Assembly: GCA_934589065.1 (NCBI GenBank)
Contig: CAKTNN010000033.1
Span: 1-24,905, forward strand
Reading direction: 5' to 3'
Length of the DNA stretch: 24,905 nt
DNA from: an uncultured Oscillospiraceae bacterium
GTDB taxonomy: Bacteria; Bacillota; Clostridia; Oscillospirales; Oscillospiraceae
In this document: piece by piece, positions 1-7,378 of the stretch
Position numbering within the stretch: position 1 is the stretch's first letter
Layout: each line of letters begins with the position of its first letter
Made by a program: the position numbers and the translations under genes
The notes under the pieces: generated by a model
Database searches by the model: none
Seen by the model: the letters and a program-made list of their open reading frames with translations, nothing else
Told to the model about the DNA's origin: nothing

Positions 1-75
1 GGCCCGTTGGTCAAGTGGTTAAGACAGAGGCCTCTCACGCCTTTAACATCGGTTCGAATCCGGTACGGGTCACCA
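1..75 (+). tRNA. tRNA-Glu (anticodon CTC)
   Basis: A full cloverleaf can be folded. The acceptor stem GGCCCGT pairs with ACGGGTC (one G-U), the D arm is of the short GTC/GAC type usual for tRNA-Glu, and the anticodon stem GAGGC/GCCTT closes the loop CTCTCAC, giving anticodon CTC. The T arm is ATCGG-TTCGAAT-CCGGT. The 3' CCA (73-75) is encoded. The gene begins at the first base of the window, so its promoter lies outside. It reads codon GAG, which is frequent in the neighbouring genes. Confidence 0.95.
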
Positions 76-98
76 CATGAAAAGAGAGAAAAAGTCTC

Positions 99-127
99 TT
101 GACAATAGATAGCCAGGGTGTTATAAT
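99..127 (+). promoter_or_regulatory. Consensus sigma-A promoter of the 5S rRNA gene
   Basis: A perfect -35 TTGACA (99-104) and a perfect -10 TATAAT (122-127) are separated by 17 bp. The promoter lies between tRNA-Glu and the 5S gene, so transcription would begin about 50 nt before mature 5S rRNA. A full-consensus promoter is typical of stable-RNA genes. Confidence 0.88.
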
Positions 128-186
128 TCTGGAGTCATAGGTGCGAGAACCTTTGACATAAAGTGGCTGAAGAGGCCACGACAAGA

Positions 187-301
187 GTTGGTATTGATTG
201 CGACGAGGGTCCACCTGTTCCCATCCCGAACACAGAAGTTAAGCTCGTTTGCGCCGACAATACTTGCAGGGTGACTTGCCGGGAAGATAGGTAATGCCAA
301 C
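187..301 (+). rRNA. rrf: 5S ribosomal RNA
   Basis: The conserved 5S core is present: the CCCATCCCGAACACAGAAG block followed by TTAAGCTC. The 5' end GTTGGTATT pairs with the 3' end AATGCCAAC, forming helix I and fixing a length of about 115 nt. It is flanked by its own promoter (99-127) and an intrinsic terminator (309-343). No 23S rRNA precedes it; the upstream neighbour is a tRNA-Glu. It therefore appears to be a separately transcribed 5S gene, although a longer rRNA operon further upstream cannot be excluded. The ends are set by helix I and could be off by 1-3 nt. Confidence 0.93.
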
Positions 302-308
302 ACAAATA

Positions 309-343
309 GAAACCGCTTCGCTTATGCGAGGCGGTTTTCTTTC
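309..343 (+). terminator. Intrinsic terminator after 5S rRNA
   Basis: A hairpin formed by AAACCGC-TTCGC and GCGAG-GCGGTTT with a TTAT loop is followed by a T-rich tail (TTTTCTTTCTTT). It lies immediately downstream of the 5S gene. Confidence 0.9.
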
Positions 344-365
344 TTTATTAACCAAAGATTTTCAA

Positions 366-410
366 CAATAATATTTCGGTAAACACTGTTTGCCTCATCT
401 ATGCTATAAT
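366..410 (+). promoter_or_regulatory. Promoter of first two-component operon with CGGTAA box
   Basis: The -10 is TATAAT (405-410). No good -35 exists at 16-18 bp. Instead CGGTAA (377-382) ends 22 nt before the -10, and a degenerate copy, CAATAA (366-371), sits 11 bp further upstream. The lipoprotein promoter at 2464-2519 has CGGTAA at exactly the same 22-nt distance, and both share CTATG just before the -10. This suggests an activator-dependent promoter bound by the adjacent OmpR-type regulator (inference). Confidence 0.6.
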
Positions 411-439
411 CAAGAAAAAGCTACCGGGAGGTGCACAAG

Positions 440-1102
440 TTGGGAAACCGAATTTTGCTGATTGAGGACGATGCACCCATTGCGCAAACGCTAAAGCTGA
501 ATCTGGAATGCGCGGATTATGACGTGACAGTTTTTGACAACGGCCTTGCGGCCTGCAATGCGCTGCGGGCAAATCACGATTATGATCTGGCGTTGCTGGA
601 TATGATGCTCCCCGGCATGGATGGCTTTGCATTGCTGCCCAAGCTGCGGGAGTGGGGCATTCCAGTGATCTGCCTGACGGCTATGGCAGATGCACAGCAC
701 GAAGTTCAGGGCCTTCGGGGCGGTGCAGATGATTATATTGCCAAGCCTTTTGATATGCTGGCCCTGATGGTGCGGATGGAGAAGGTGCTAAAGCGCAGCG
801 GAAAGCTGAACGAGGTCTACCACTTCCGGGACCTGACCCTGGACAGGGCCAACCGCCGCCTGACCAGGGCAGGGGAAGAAATCTACCTGCCGCCCCTGGA
901 GTTCGATGTGCTGGCGGTGCTCATGAAGAACAAGAACCGCACCGTATCCCGGGACCGGATCTTGAATGAGATCTGGGGAGAGGAGTATTTTGGGGATATC
1001 CGCACGGTGGATGTTCGCATTGCGAATCTGCGGAAAAAGCTGGGGCTGTCCGAGGAAATACGAACCATTTCCAAGGCGGGCTACCGCTTGGAGGAACGCT
1101 GA
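440..1102 (+). CDS. OmpR/PhoB-family response regulator
   Basis: DNA-binding response regulator of about 220 aa. The receiver domain (residues 1-115) has acidic residues after ILLIED, phospho-acceptor D54 in LLDMM, T80 and K102 (AKPF). A winged-helix DNA-binding domain (about 128-218) ends in the typical VDVRIANLRKKL...GYRLEE pattern. I chose TTG at 440 because GGGAGG (426-431) lies 8 nt upstream. The GTG at 431 would overlap that ribosome site, so the longer form is unlikely. The stop codon overlaps the ATG of the kinase gene by 1 nt, so the two are translationally coupled. The cognate kinase is downstream. Likely targets are its own promoter and the lipoprotein promoter, through CGGTAA boxes (inference). 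The physiological signal is not evident. Confidence 0.93.
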   Translation: MGNRILLIEDDAPIAQTLKLNLECADYDVTVFDNGLAACNALRANHDYDLALLDMMLPGMDGFALLPKLREWGIPVICLTAMADAQHEVQGLRGGADDYIAKPFDMLALMVRMEKVLKRSGKLNEVYHFRDLTLDRANRRLTRAGEEIYLPPLEFDVLAVLMKNKNRTVSRDRILNEIWGEEYFGDIRTVDVRIANLRKKLGLSEEIRTISKAGYRLEER

Positions 1103-2469
1103 TGCTGAAAACAAAGTTGACGGCCCTCTGCGCGGCCCTCCTGCTGGGGGTTGCGGTCTGCCTGTCGGCGGCTATGCTCTGGCAGGTGCGGGAGCAGGCC
1201 TATGGCAGCCTCCTGCAAAATTCGGAAGAAACTCTGGAAGATCTGCTTTCCAATTTTGATGCACCGGCTTTTCGGGCCCTTTCCGGGGAGTCAACAGCGG
1301 CAGCTCAGCGGACGCAGCTGATCTATGCCTTCCGCAGCTGCGGCGTTCCCGGCAGCGCCCTGCTGGTGGGGGAGGAGTGCCTGTATGCTGCCACGCCCAT
1401 CCATCCGGAAAGCTATCTGGATCTGTCCGGCACAGGGGTGCAGTCCGTCCGGGCCCAGGTGCAGGGAAGACATTTTCTGATCCTGGGAAAGACCGTGGAT
1501 ATTCAGCAGACCCGGTGCGGCATTTACCTCGTCCGGGATGCAGACGACATCTATGCCCGGCTCTGGCAGCTGGGCGGGCGGTTTGCCCTGCTGGCGGCGG
1601 GCATTGGCCTGGTGGGCCTGGGGGCCGTTCGCCTGGTCATCTCCCGGGCGCTGGGGCCCCTGTCGGAATTGACCCGAGCCACGGAATGCATTGCAGGGGG
1701 CAGCTACAGCCAGCGGATTCCTGTTCGCGCACGGGATGAGCTGGGGCTTCTGGCGGAGAACTTCAACCGCATGGCCGGGGCGGTGGAAAACCATGTGGCT
1801 GCCTTGCAGGAGCAGAACGCCCGGCAGAAGCTGTTCATCGGGGCCGTGAGCCATGAGTTGAAAACGCCCCTGACCTCCCTGCTGCTGAACGTAAACACCC
1901 TGCAAACCGTCTACCTCCCGGAAGAAAAGCAGGCGGCCCTGCTGAACAGCATGGATTCTCAGCTCCACTGGCTGGAAACCATGGTGAAGAAGCTGCTGAC
2001 GCTGCTGTCCCTGCAAAAAAACGCAAAATTGGCGGAAGTCTCCGTGCCCGCCCTTTTGAAGCAGGTGCGCCTGCTCACCGGGGAGGTCTGCGCAAAATAC
2101 GGGGTAGCCCTGAAAATCCAGTATCGGGTAGAAACCCTTTTCCTGGACAAAGATCTGCTTTGCAGCGCTCTGGTGAACCTGGTGGAGAACAGCGCCAAGG
2201 CCTCCAAGCCCGGGGACAGCATCGAAGTTCTGGCGGACAGCACCGGTTTCACGGTGACGGACCATGGACGGGGAATTCCGGAAAAGGACCTGGCCCGGGT
2301 CACGGACCCCTTTTACATGGGAGACCCCTCCCGCAGCAAGCAGTCCGGAGGCTTCGGCCTGGGACTGGCCCTGGTGAAGGAGATCGCCGCCGCCCACGGC
2401 GGCACCCTGGAGCTGACCAGCAGACCGGGGCAGGGGACGGCGGCAAAAATCCGGCTGCTGAAGCCGTAA
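1102..2469 (+). CDS. Sensor histidine kinase (two TM, HAMP, HisKA, HATPase)
   Basis: Membrane-bound histidine kinase of 455 aa. TM1 is about residues 7-28. An extracytoplasmic loop of about 130 residues has no domain I recognise. TM2 is about 158-181. A HAMP linker follows (about 182-235), then the HisKA box FIGAVSHELKTPLT with phospho-acceptor H251. The ATPase domain has the N box (LVNLVENSAKAS), G1 (VTDHGRGIP) and G2 (GGFGLGLALV). All catalytic motifs look intact. It starts at the ATG overlapping the regulator stop by 1 nt, making an operon. Its stop codon TAA (2467-2469) lies inside the first of three 11-bp-spaced repeats that precede the lipoprotein gene. The family is known to phosphorylate the adjacent regulator. 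The ligand is unknown; a lipoprotein partner is plausible from the context. Confidence 0.93.
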   Translation: MLKTKLTALCAALLLGVAVCLSAAMLWQVREQAYGSLLQNSEETLEDLLSNFDAPAFRALSGESTAAAQRTQLIYAFRSCGVPGSALLVGEECLYAATPIHPESYLDLSGTGVQSVRAQVQGRHFLILGKTVDIQQTRCGIYLVRDADDIYARLWQLGGRFALLAAGIGLVGLGAVRLVISRALGPLSELTRATECIAGGSYSQRIPVRARDELGLLAENFNRMAGAVENHVAALQEQNARQKLFIGAVSHELKTPLTSLLLNVNTLQTVYLPEEKQAALLNSMDSQLHWLETMVKKLLTLLSLQKNAKLAEVSVPALLKQVRLLTGEVCAKYGVALKIQYRVETLFLDKDLLCSALVNLVENSAKASKPGDSIEVLADSTGFTVTDHGRGIPEKDLARVTDPFYMGDPSRSKQSGGFGLGLALVKEIAAAHGGTLELTSRPGQGTAAKIRLLKP

Positions 2470-2519
2470 TCAAACGGTAATGTGCCGGTAACCTCTTTTC
2501 CCGGGAGCTATGGTATGCT
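2464..2519 (+). promoter_or_regulatory. Triple 11-bp direct repeat and promoter of lipoprotein gene
   Basis: Three copies of C(C/G)GTAA start at 2464, 2475 and 2486, exactly 11 bp apart, one helical turn. This matches how OmpR/PhoB-type regulators bind tandem half-sites. The third copy ends 22 nt before a -10-like TATGCT (2514-2519) and occupies the -35 region; no TTGACA-like -35 is present. The spacing and the CTATG preceding the -10 match the promoter of the regulator gene at 366-410. The first copy overlaps the stop codon of the kinase gene. Confidence 0.65.
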
Positions 2520-2554
2520 GGGACCATCCCAAGAACAAGAAAGGATGTGCCTTT

Positions 2555-3961
2555 ATGAAAAAGAAAACCATGCGCATGTTGTCCGCCGCCTTGGCGGTGA
2601 CCCTGCTGTCCGGCTGCGGTGCGGCCCAGACAAGCACCCCGGCGGAGACCAGCGTCAACCAGGCCATGCTCCTGGAGAAGAGCGCCCAGCCCCAGGAAAG
2701 CGCCTACACCTTCCCCGAAAAATTCACCGGGGACTGGACAGGCCAGGAGGGCAAGCTGACCATCCACGCGGATGCCCAGGTGGTGGCAGAGCTGGGAACG
2801 GCGTTGCCCACGGCCACGGTGGAGCCCCGGGAGTTCACTCAGGAGGATGTGGATAACCTGCTGAAGGTCTTCCTCAAGGGGGAGCCGCTGTATTCCCACG
2901 TTCAAACCAAACAGGAGCTGCAAGGGCACCTGGACTACATCAATTCTCCGGATTGGACATCGGACCCCGGAAAGCCCAGTGACCCGGCGTCCCTGGAAGC
3001 ACGGAGAAAAGAGCTGAATGCGTGGTACACCGCGGAAATTGCGAAAGCCCCGGAGGAGAAGCCTGTTATCCATGGATTCTATGATTCCGACGAACCCAAT
3101 GAGGTCAGTGGAACCGCAACAGTGGACGGAATAAAATGGTGTGTAAGTATATGGAATAATCTAGGTGATTTCTTTACGAATGCATCCATCATCCGGGAAG
3201 ACTACAAGTATCGGGATTATGACATCCCACTTCCAGAGGCATCGAAGGAAGAGGCGGTTGCACAGGGAAATGCCTTGATGCAGGAGCTTGGCTTTGACAA
3301 TTTTGCATTGGTTGATGCGCAGCAATGGTCTCCACAGCTGCCGAGAGACAATGGCATCTGGCGGCTCTATTACGCGCCTACCGTAAATGGCTTCCCTATA
3401 GCCGGTGCTCGGCAGGATATAACCCAAACCCACGATGGGACGGTATACCAGGATTGCCAGTATTGGTATTACGCTGCCAGCGAGGAGACCAATCCGGATA
3501 CCGTCGCCTGGCAACTGGAAAACATTTATCTGGACGTGGGCAAGGACGGGATTCTGTCTTTCGACTGGACGGCTCCCAGCTCCCAGCCGGTGGTGCAGCA
3601 GGCGCAAAGCACATTGCTTCCCTTTGAAGAGATTGCCGCCATTGCCGACACCATGCTGCCGGAGGTGATCGTCGGCCCGAAGGAAACGCCGCTTACCCAA
3701 CTGGATCAATACAACGGCTTTGATACCCGGATGGATGTGGACATCACAAAGGTCTCCCTGTCGCTCATGCGCATCCGGGACAAGGGCTCCTTGCAGGGAA
3801 CAATTGTCCCTGTGTGGGATTTCTGGGGCACTTCGGACTGGTATGATGCCGAACCCAATGCCTACGGCTATCAGGAAAAAGGCATGAACTATGAGTTCCA
3901 GCCCATGCTGACCCTGAACGCCGTGGACGGAACTGTAGTAAACCGGCAGCTGGGGTATTGA
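2555..3961 (+). CDS. Large secreted lipoprotein, function unknown
   Basis: Predicted lipoprotein of 468 aa. The N terminus MKKKTMRMLSAALAV has a charged start and hydrophobic core, then lipobox LLSGC with lipidated C21, followed by a Ser/Thr/Ala/Gln-rich linker. The start at 2555 is preceded by AAAGGA; longer in-frame starts would bury the signal peptide. The mature part is soluble, with no catalytic motif I recognise. The C-terminal stretch TIVPVWDFWGT ... LTLNAVDGTVVNR recalls lipoproteins of the DUF6034 type often found beside Clostridia two-component systems; this is from memory and unverified. It has its own promoter with regulator-like repeats, so it is probably a target of the upstream system. 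It could be an accessory sensor, a stress-response factor or a ligand-binding protein. Bases about 3080-3480 are distinctly AT-richer than the rest. Confidence 0.8.
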   Translation: MKKKTMRMLSAALAVTLLSGCGAAQTSTPAETSVNQAMLLEKSAQPQESAYTFPEKFTGDWTGQEGKLTIHADAQVVAELGTALPTATVEPREFTQEDVDNLLKVFLKGEPLYSHVQTKQELQGHLDYINSPDWTSDPGKPSDPASLEARRKELNAWYTAEIAKAPEEKPVIHGFYDSDEPNEVSGTATVDGIKWCVSIWNNLGDFFTNASIIREDYKYRDYDIPLPEASKEEAVAQGNALMQELGFDNFALVDAQQWSPQLPRDNGIWRLYYAPTVNGFPIAGARQDITQTHDGTVYQDCQYWYYAASEETNPDTVAWQLENIYLDVGKDGILSFDWTAPSSQPVVQQAQSTLLPFEEIAAIADTMLPEVIVGPKETPLTQLDQYNGFDTRMDVDITKVSLSLMRIRDKGSLQGTIVPVWDFWGTSDWYDAEPNAYGYQEKGMNYEFQPMLTLNAVDGTVVNRQLGY

Positions 3962-3983
3962 GCAGCGCTTGCAAAATGAAACG

Positions 3984-4021
3984 TTTCTTTCGCAGTGGGA
4001 ATTGGCTCACAACGAAAGAAA
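3984..4021. repeat. Inverted repeat after the lipoprotein gene
   Basis: TTTCTTTCG (3984-3992) pairs perfectly with CGAAAGAAA (4013-4021) across a 20-nt loop. It sits 22 nt after the lipoprotein stop. It lacks a T tract, so it is not a clear terminator. It may stabilise mRNA ends or be incidental. Confidence 0.4.
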
Positions 4022-4065
4022 GGATAAACTTTTCAAATAATAAACGAAAAGTGCAACCCTTTATT

Positions 4066-4106
4066 AATCAAGGCGGTGCGATTTGGAATATCGCACCGCC
4101 TTGATT
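4066..4106. terminator. Bidirectional terminator hairpin between convergent genes
   Basis: A perfect 17-bp stem, AATCAAGGCGGTGCGAT against ATCGCACCGCCTTGATT, has a 7-nt loop. It sits between the plus-strand lipoprotein gene and the minus-strand acetyltransferase gene. There is no long T tract on either side (TTTATTAATC before it, TTGATTTACTGTATTT after it). The stem is GC-rich enough to terminate both transcripts. A weaker hairpin (GCATTTTT-AAG-AAAAATGC, 4120-4138) overlaps the acetyltransferase stop. Confidence 0.7.
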
Positions 4107-4125
4107 TACTGTATTTCATGCATTT

Positions 4126-4626
4126 TTAAGAAAAATGCTCCCAAAACTCTTCAAATTCCGGCTCCGTAACATCTGCGCCGTAGACATAGATTACATAGTC
4201 CTCATCCTGCCAGCGGTAGGCAATGTCACTTTTGTGGAATCCGGCGGTGGTGTAGTAGTGCACCCGTGCCTTTCTCTGCTCCAGATTTGGGGCACCCGGC
4301 TCAACCGTTTCCAGGTCTGCTAAAATCCGCTGACCGGGGTACTGGGAATAGATAATCTCCATGGCCTCGGAACCGTAGTGGTGATCCCGAAACTGATCGC
4401 AGATTGCAATGTAGAGAATGTGGGTGATGGTCTTGTAGGTCAAAAGACTTGCAAAGCCGCAAAAGACATCATTGTGGTAGAAGGCAAGCAAATCGTGCCC
4501 GTCATAATGGGCAGGGAGAAGCTCGGTCAGCGGATCCCGCTCCTTTGCCGGGAATGCACTGATGTAGAGCTTGCGGAGGGCCGACATATCCGGAAAACTT
4601 TCGTTGATTCTTTTTACTTGCAGCAT
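4126..4626 (-). CDS. GNAT-family N-acetyltransferase
   Basis: Protein of 166 aa with the GNAT fold pattern: N-terminal strand MLQVKRINESFP, helix SALRKLYISAFP, central strands LLAFYHNDVFCGFASLLTY and ITHILYIAIC. The acetyl-CoA loop region is QFRDHHYGSEAMEII, a variant of Q/RxxGxG/A. It ends HYYTTAGFHKSDIAYRWQDEDYVIYVY, typical for small-molecule acetyltransferases; the substrate cannot be told. I chose the ATG at 4626 because AAAGGA lies 5 nt upstream. A longer reading frame from 4692 would start at the -35 hexamer of the gene's own promoter (4664-4692). It lies just downstream of the ABC permease and may also receive readthrough, since I see no terminator between them. Confidence 0.85.
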   Translation of the reverse strand: MLQVKRINESFPDMSALRKLYISAFPAKERDPLTELLPAHYDGHDLLAFYHNDVFCGFASLLTYKTITHILYIAICDQFRDHHYGSEAMEIIYSQYPGQRILADLETVEPGAPNLEQRKARVHYYTTAGFHKSDIAYRWQDEDYVIYVYGADVTEPEFEEFWEHFS

Positions 4627-4663
4627 AGGAATCCTTTCGTATATCTTGTGTTGAACTGAGGTC

Positions 4664-4692
4664 ATTGTACGACAGGATTCTCGCTCCGTCAA
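4664..4692 (-). promoter_or_regulatory. Sigma-A promoter of the acetyltransferase gene
   Basis: Read on the minus strand: -35 TTGACG (4692-4687), 17-bp spacer, -10 TACAAT (4669-4664). Transcription would start about 30 nt before the chosen ATG at 4626, which supports the short start. Confidence 0.7.
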
Positions 4693-4711
4693 GATGTCAA
4701 AACGGATTGTT

Positions 4712-7378
4712 TTATTCCTGGCGGAGGTTTTCCATTACATATTGGCTGGTTATTTTTCCAACTTCCCCTGCAATGATTCGATCCCCAATCAGCAAAAGCG
4801 CTGCACTGCAAGCCAGACAGCAGAGAAAACCTGTGATATGACTGCCTCCATACAGAATTTCTTGCAGACGATCCCAGATATTGGACACCAGCCGCCAGCT
4901 GTAGAATAGCCACGCAAGAATCCCTGCTGTTACGATTGTAAATCCAATTTCTTTCCGGAGCTGCTGATGCAGTGCTTTTCTATCGCACCCGACAGCCCGA
5001 AGGACGCCAATACTCCGGGCTCTGGCGCGGATTTGACTGCGAATGATTTCCTGCATCAGAAGCAGCGTCAGCATCAGAAGTATCAGCACCACGCCGCATT
5101 GAAAGAGACTGTGCCGAAGCCTGCTGGCATTGAAGCTTTTCATGGTTATGGGTGAAAAGTCGATGACTTCTACGTCGTCTTCTCGGAGAGAAATCTGATC
5201 CAATTTGCTGCGGAGCTGATCCTTTTCTTCCTGGGTAATGGTATCATCCAGCGTTATTTTAATTGTTTTAAGCGCATTACACAGGAACCCCAGATTTTTT
5301 GCTCCTTGAATGCTGGTAACAATACAGGGCTTCATGAAGGACAAATCACCCTTATTTAGAATCCCGCATACGATTGGGTGTGCTTGCCGAAATTGGACCT
5401 GCTCCCAGTTTTTTGGGCTGTTAGGGGTGCAATCTTCCTGGGTAGTCAAACAGAGTTCTACAACATTTAGAGTCTCTCCCAGGGAGAATTGGTCATTTTG
5501 AACCGTTTCTACATCGGAAGGACTCTGCGTTTCAGAGGAGCTTCTGCTACTGCGCACCTGCCGCTGGGGCACATTCAGCAGAACGGCTGTCCCTGCCTGG
5601 ATGGCGTCCGGGTCTATGCTGCCTTGGGTGAGGGATGGCTCCAATTCGGAAAGATCGGAGACAACAATCAGATCCAAATAAAGGGGAATGTCCTCTGTGT
5701 TCAGCAGTTCCTGGATTTTTTTGCACTCTTCCACTGAACTTTGGTAGGATTTCCGATCCCTGAGCCATTCCAGAGTTTCAGAGTCGTAAAGCTCCGGTCG
5801 ATAGGCTGCAAGCTGAAGATTGGAATCCATGGTTTTTGGAAAATAAGTACCAATGTGGTCCGTTAAAACGGTGGTGCTGGCGTGCCAATATCCTTTAATC
5901 TCTGCAACACCTGGCAATGCGGAAATTTCTTCCAGTGCATCCGGGGAAATGCTGTAGCGGTTTTCATAACAGAAAATGGAATTGCTCCAGAAAGTAGATG
6001 CGAGTTCCATATATGCAGGCACCGAATCGAGCTCCTGATCTGTCTGATTGAGTTTGATTGTTTCGCCGGCAAAGACGATGGTGATAATGACCGCAACATT
6101 CAAGCAGAAAATCAGGATAATTGCAGTTATCTGCCGGAAGGGATGAAAGCGAATGTCTCGCCGGGCTAAAAGCGACGGAAGGGAATAGTTTTGCTTAGAA
6201 GCAATTCGCCCATGCCGCGTACCCTTGGAAAGCGAAGGGGAGGAAAAATGATAACTTGCAAAAAAAGCCGGAAGACTGGCGGCGATCCAAACCAATGCCG
6301 TGGTTGCCAGAATGCCTATGAAGATGACGGAGGGACGATTGGAGGGAGAAAAGCTGGCAGGGAACACTTTCCCTACGCCCCACACAAAGAGCGCGGCACA
6401 CAATCCCGCCGGAATTGCGGCAAATAAGGTGAGCAGCACTGCCTCCCGACTGCTGATAACCCGGAGTTGGCGCTTTGTTGCGCCGATGGTGCGCAGCGTC
6501 CGGTACTGCTGTTCCCTTTGCTGGGATTGCCCGCTTACCACACTGAATACGCCAACCAGGGTGCACAGCAGCAGGCTGAAACCAGCCAACAGAATGGAAG
6601 AGCCCATATTAATTTGCTCCAAGACGGTTTGCAGGGGAGAATAGAGAGGTTTATCCGTATAGTAGGCGCCGGCACTGTCCAAACCCAGGGCAGGATATTG
6701 GGGATAGGCGTCCTTTATCCTTTGCAGGTTCCCGAAAAAGGAAAAGCGAATTGCCAGGTGCCGGGCAACCGGCGGCAATTCCTCTTCCCCGGATAGGAGA
6801 ATGCTGGGAAGAGCCATGTTCGCCTGGGGATAGGCTTCCAATAGCATAGAGCGGCTGTCATCCACATTTTGCGGCTGTAAGATACCCACCAGACGGTAGT
6901 CGGATTTTACGATGCTTCCGTCTGACACGGACAGAGCAAGAATCAGAGTATCTCCAATACGGGCATTGGGGAACAGACGCTTCGCAACCTGGGCGTCCAG
7001 TGCAATTTCTCCTTTGGAAAGGGGAAGCCTGCCGGAAATACAGTTTCGGCACAGAAGCTCCCGGGCTGTATCATCGTAATAGCCAACGGGAAAGCCGCCT
7101 GAACTGCCTACCACTGTAATGCAGCCGGCTTTTCTTGCCAAGCCGCGCTGTACCGGGTCTTCCGGCGATAGGCTGTCAACGTTAAAAAGAAAGGCATCCT
7201 GACTTCCGTGGGCAGCATTTATATCCGCAGTGTATTGCAGAATCATTCCGTCCAGCGCAAGCAGGGTGGCAACACAGAGAAAGACGGAGAGAAAAACCTG
7301 GAAAAGCAGCAGTCGATATTTTTTCGGATTAGAACGAATACCGGACAGGGCAAAGGTGCTGACGGTGAGCTTTTTCAT
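4712..7378 (-). CDS. ABC transporter permease with two FtsX domains
   Basis: Membrane protein of 888 aa with about eight TM segments: TM1 22-42, TM2 260-282, TM3 313-335, TM4 350-373, TM5 417-437, TM6 758-779, TM7 811-831, TM8 851-871. Two large extracytoplasmic domains lie after TM1 (about 215 residues) and after TM5 (about 320 residues). Each FtsX core has the characteristic cytoplasmic turn, QQYRTLRTIGATKRQLR and RARARSIGVLRAVGCDRKAL. This is the duplicated FtsX/MacB-like layout, not the classic 10-TM BceB of about 650 aa. The start ATG overlaps the ATPase gene by 4 nt and is preceded by AGGAGGAG, so the two form one transporter. It likely exports or extracts a hydrophobic compound or peptide at the membrane (inference). 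Confidence 0.88.
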   Translation of the reverse strand: MKKLTVSTFALSGIRSNPKKYRLLLFQVFLSVFLCVATLLALDGMILQYTADINAAHGSQDAFLFNVDSLSPEDPVQRGLARKAGCITVVGSSGGFPVGYYDDTARELLCRNCISGRLPLSKGEIALDAQVAKRLFPNARIGDTLILALSVSDGSIVKSDYRLVGILQPQNVDDSRSMLLEAYPQANMALPSILLSGEEELPPVARHLAIRFSFFGNLQRIKDAYPQYPALGLDSAGAYYTDKPLYSPLQTVLEQINMGSSILLAGFSLLLCTLVGVFSVVSGQSQQREQQYRTLRTIGATKRQLRVISSREAVLLTLFAAIPAGLCAALFVWGVGKVFPASFSPSNRPSVIFIGILATTALVWIAASLPAFFASYHFSSPSLSKGTRHGRIASKQNYSLPSLLARRDIRFHPFRQITAIILIFCLNVAVIITIVFAGETIKLNQTDQELDSVPAYMELASTFWSNSIFCYENRYSISPDALEEISALPGVAEIKGYWHASTTVLTDHIGTYFPKTMDSNLQLAAYRPELYDSETLEWLRDRKSYQSSVEECKKIQELLNTEDIPLYLDLIVVSDLSELEPSLTQGSIDPDAIQAGTAVLLNVPQRQVRSSRSSSETQSPSDVETVQNDQFSLGETLNVVELCLTTQEDCTPNSPKNWEQVQFRQAHPIVCGILNKGDLSFMKPCIVTSIQGAKNLGFLCNALKTIKITLDDTITQEEKDQLRSKLDQISLREDDVEVIDFSPITMKSFNASRLRHSLFQCGVVLILLMLTLLLMQEIIRSQIRARARSIGVLRAVGCDRKALHQQLRKEIGFTIVTAGILAWLFYSWRLVSNIWDRLQEILYGGSHITGFLCCLACSAALLLIGDRIIAGEVGKITSQYVMENLRQE

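Noticed and set aside
431..439. GTG at 431 as start of the first response regulator
   Set aside because: The GGGAGG ribosome site touches this codon; the TTG at 440 has correct spacing and gives the usual family N terminus.
1291..2397. 368-codon open frame on the minus strand opposite the first histidine kinase gene
   Set aside because: It is the complement of a gene with intact kinase motifs; the translation is His/Gln/Gly-rich with no domain and no ribosome site.
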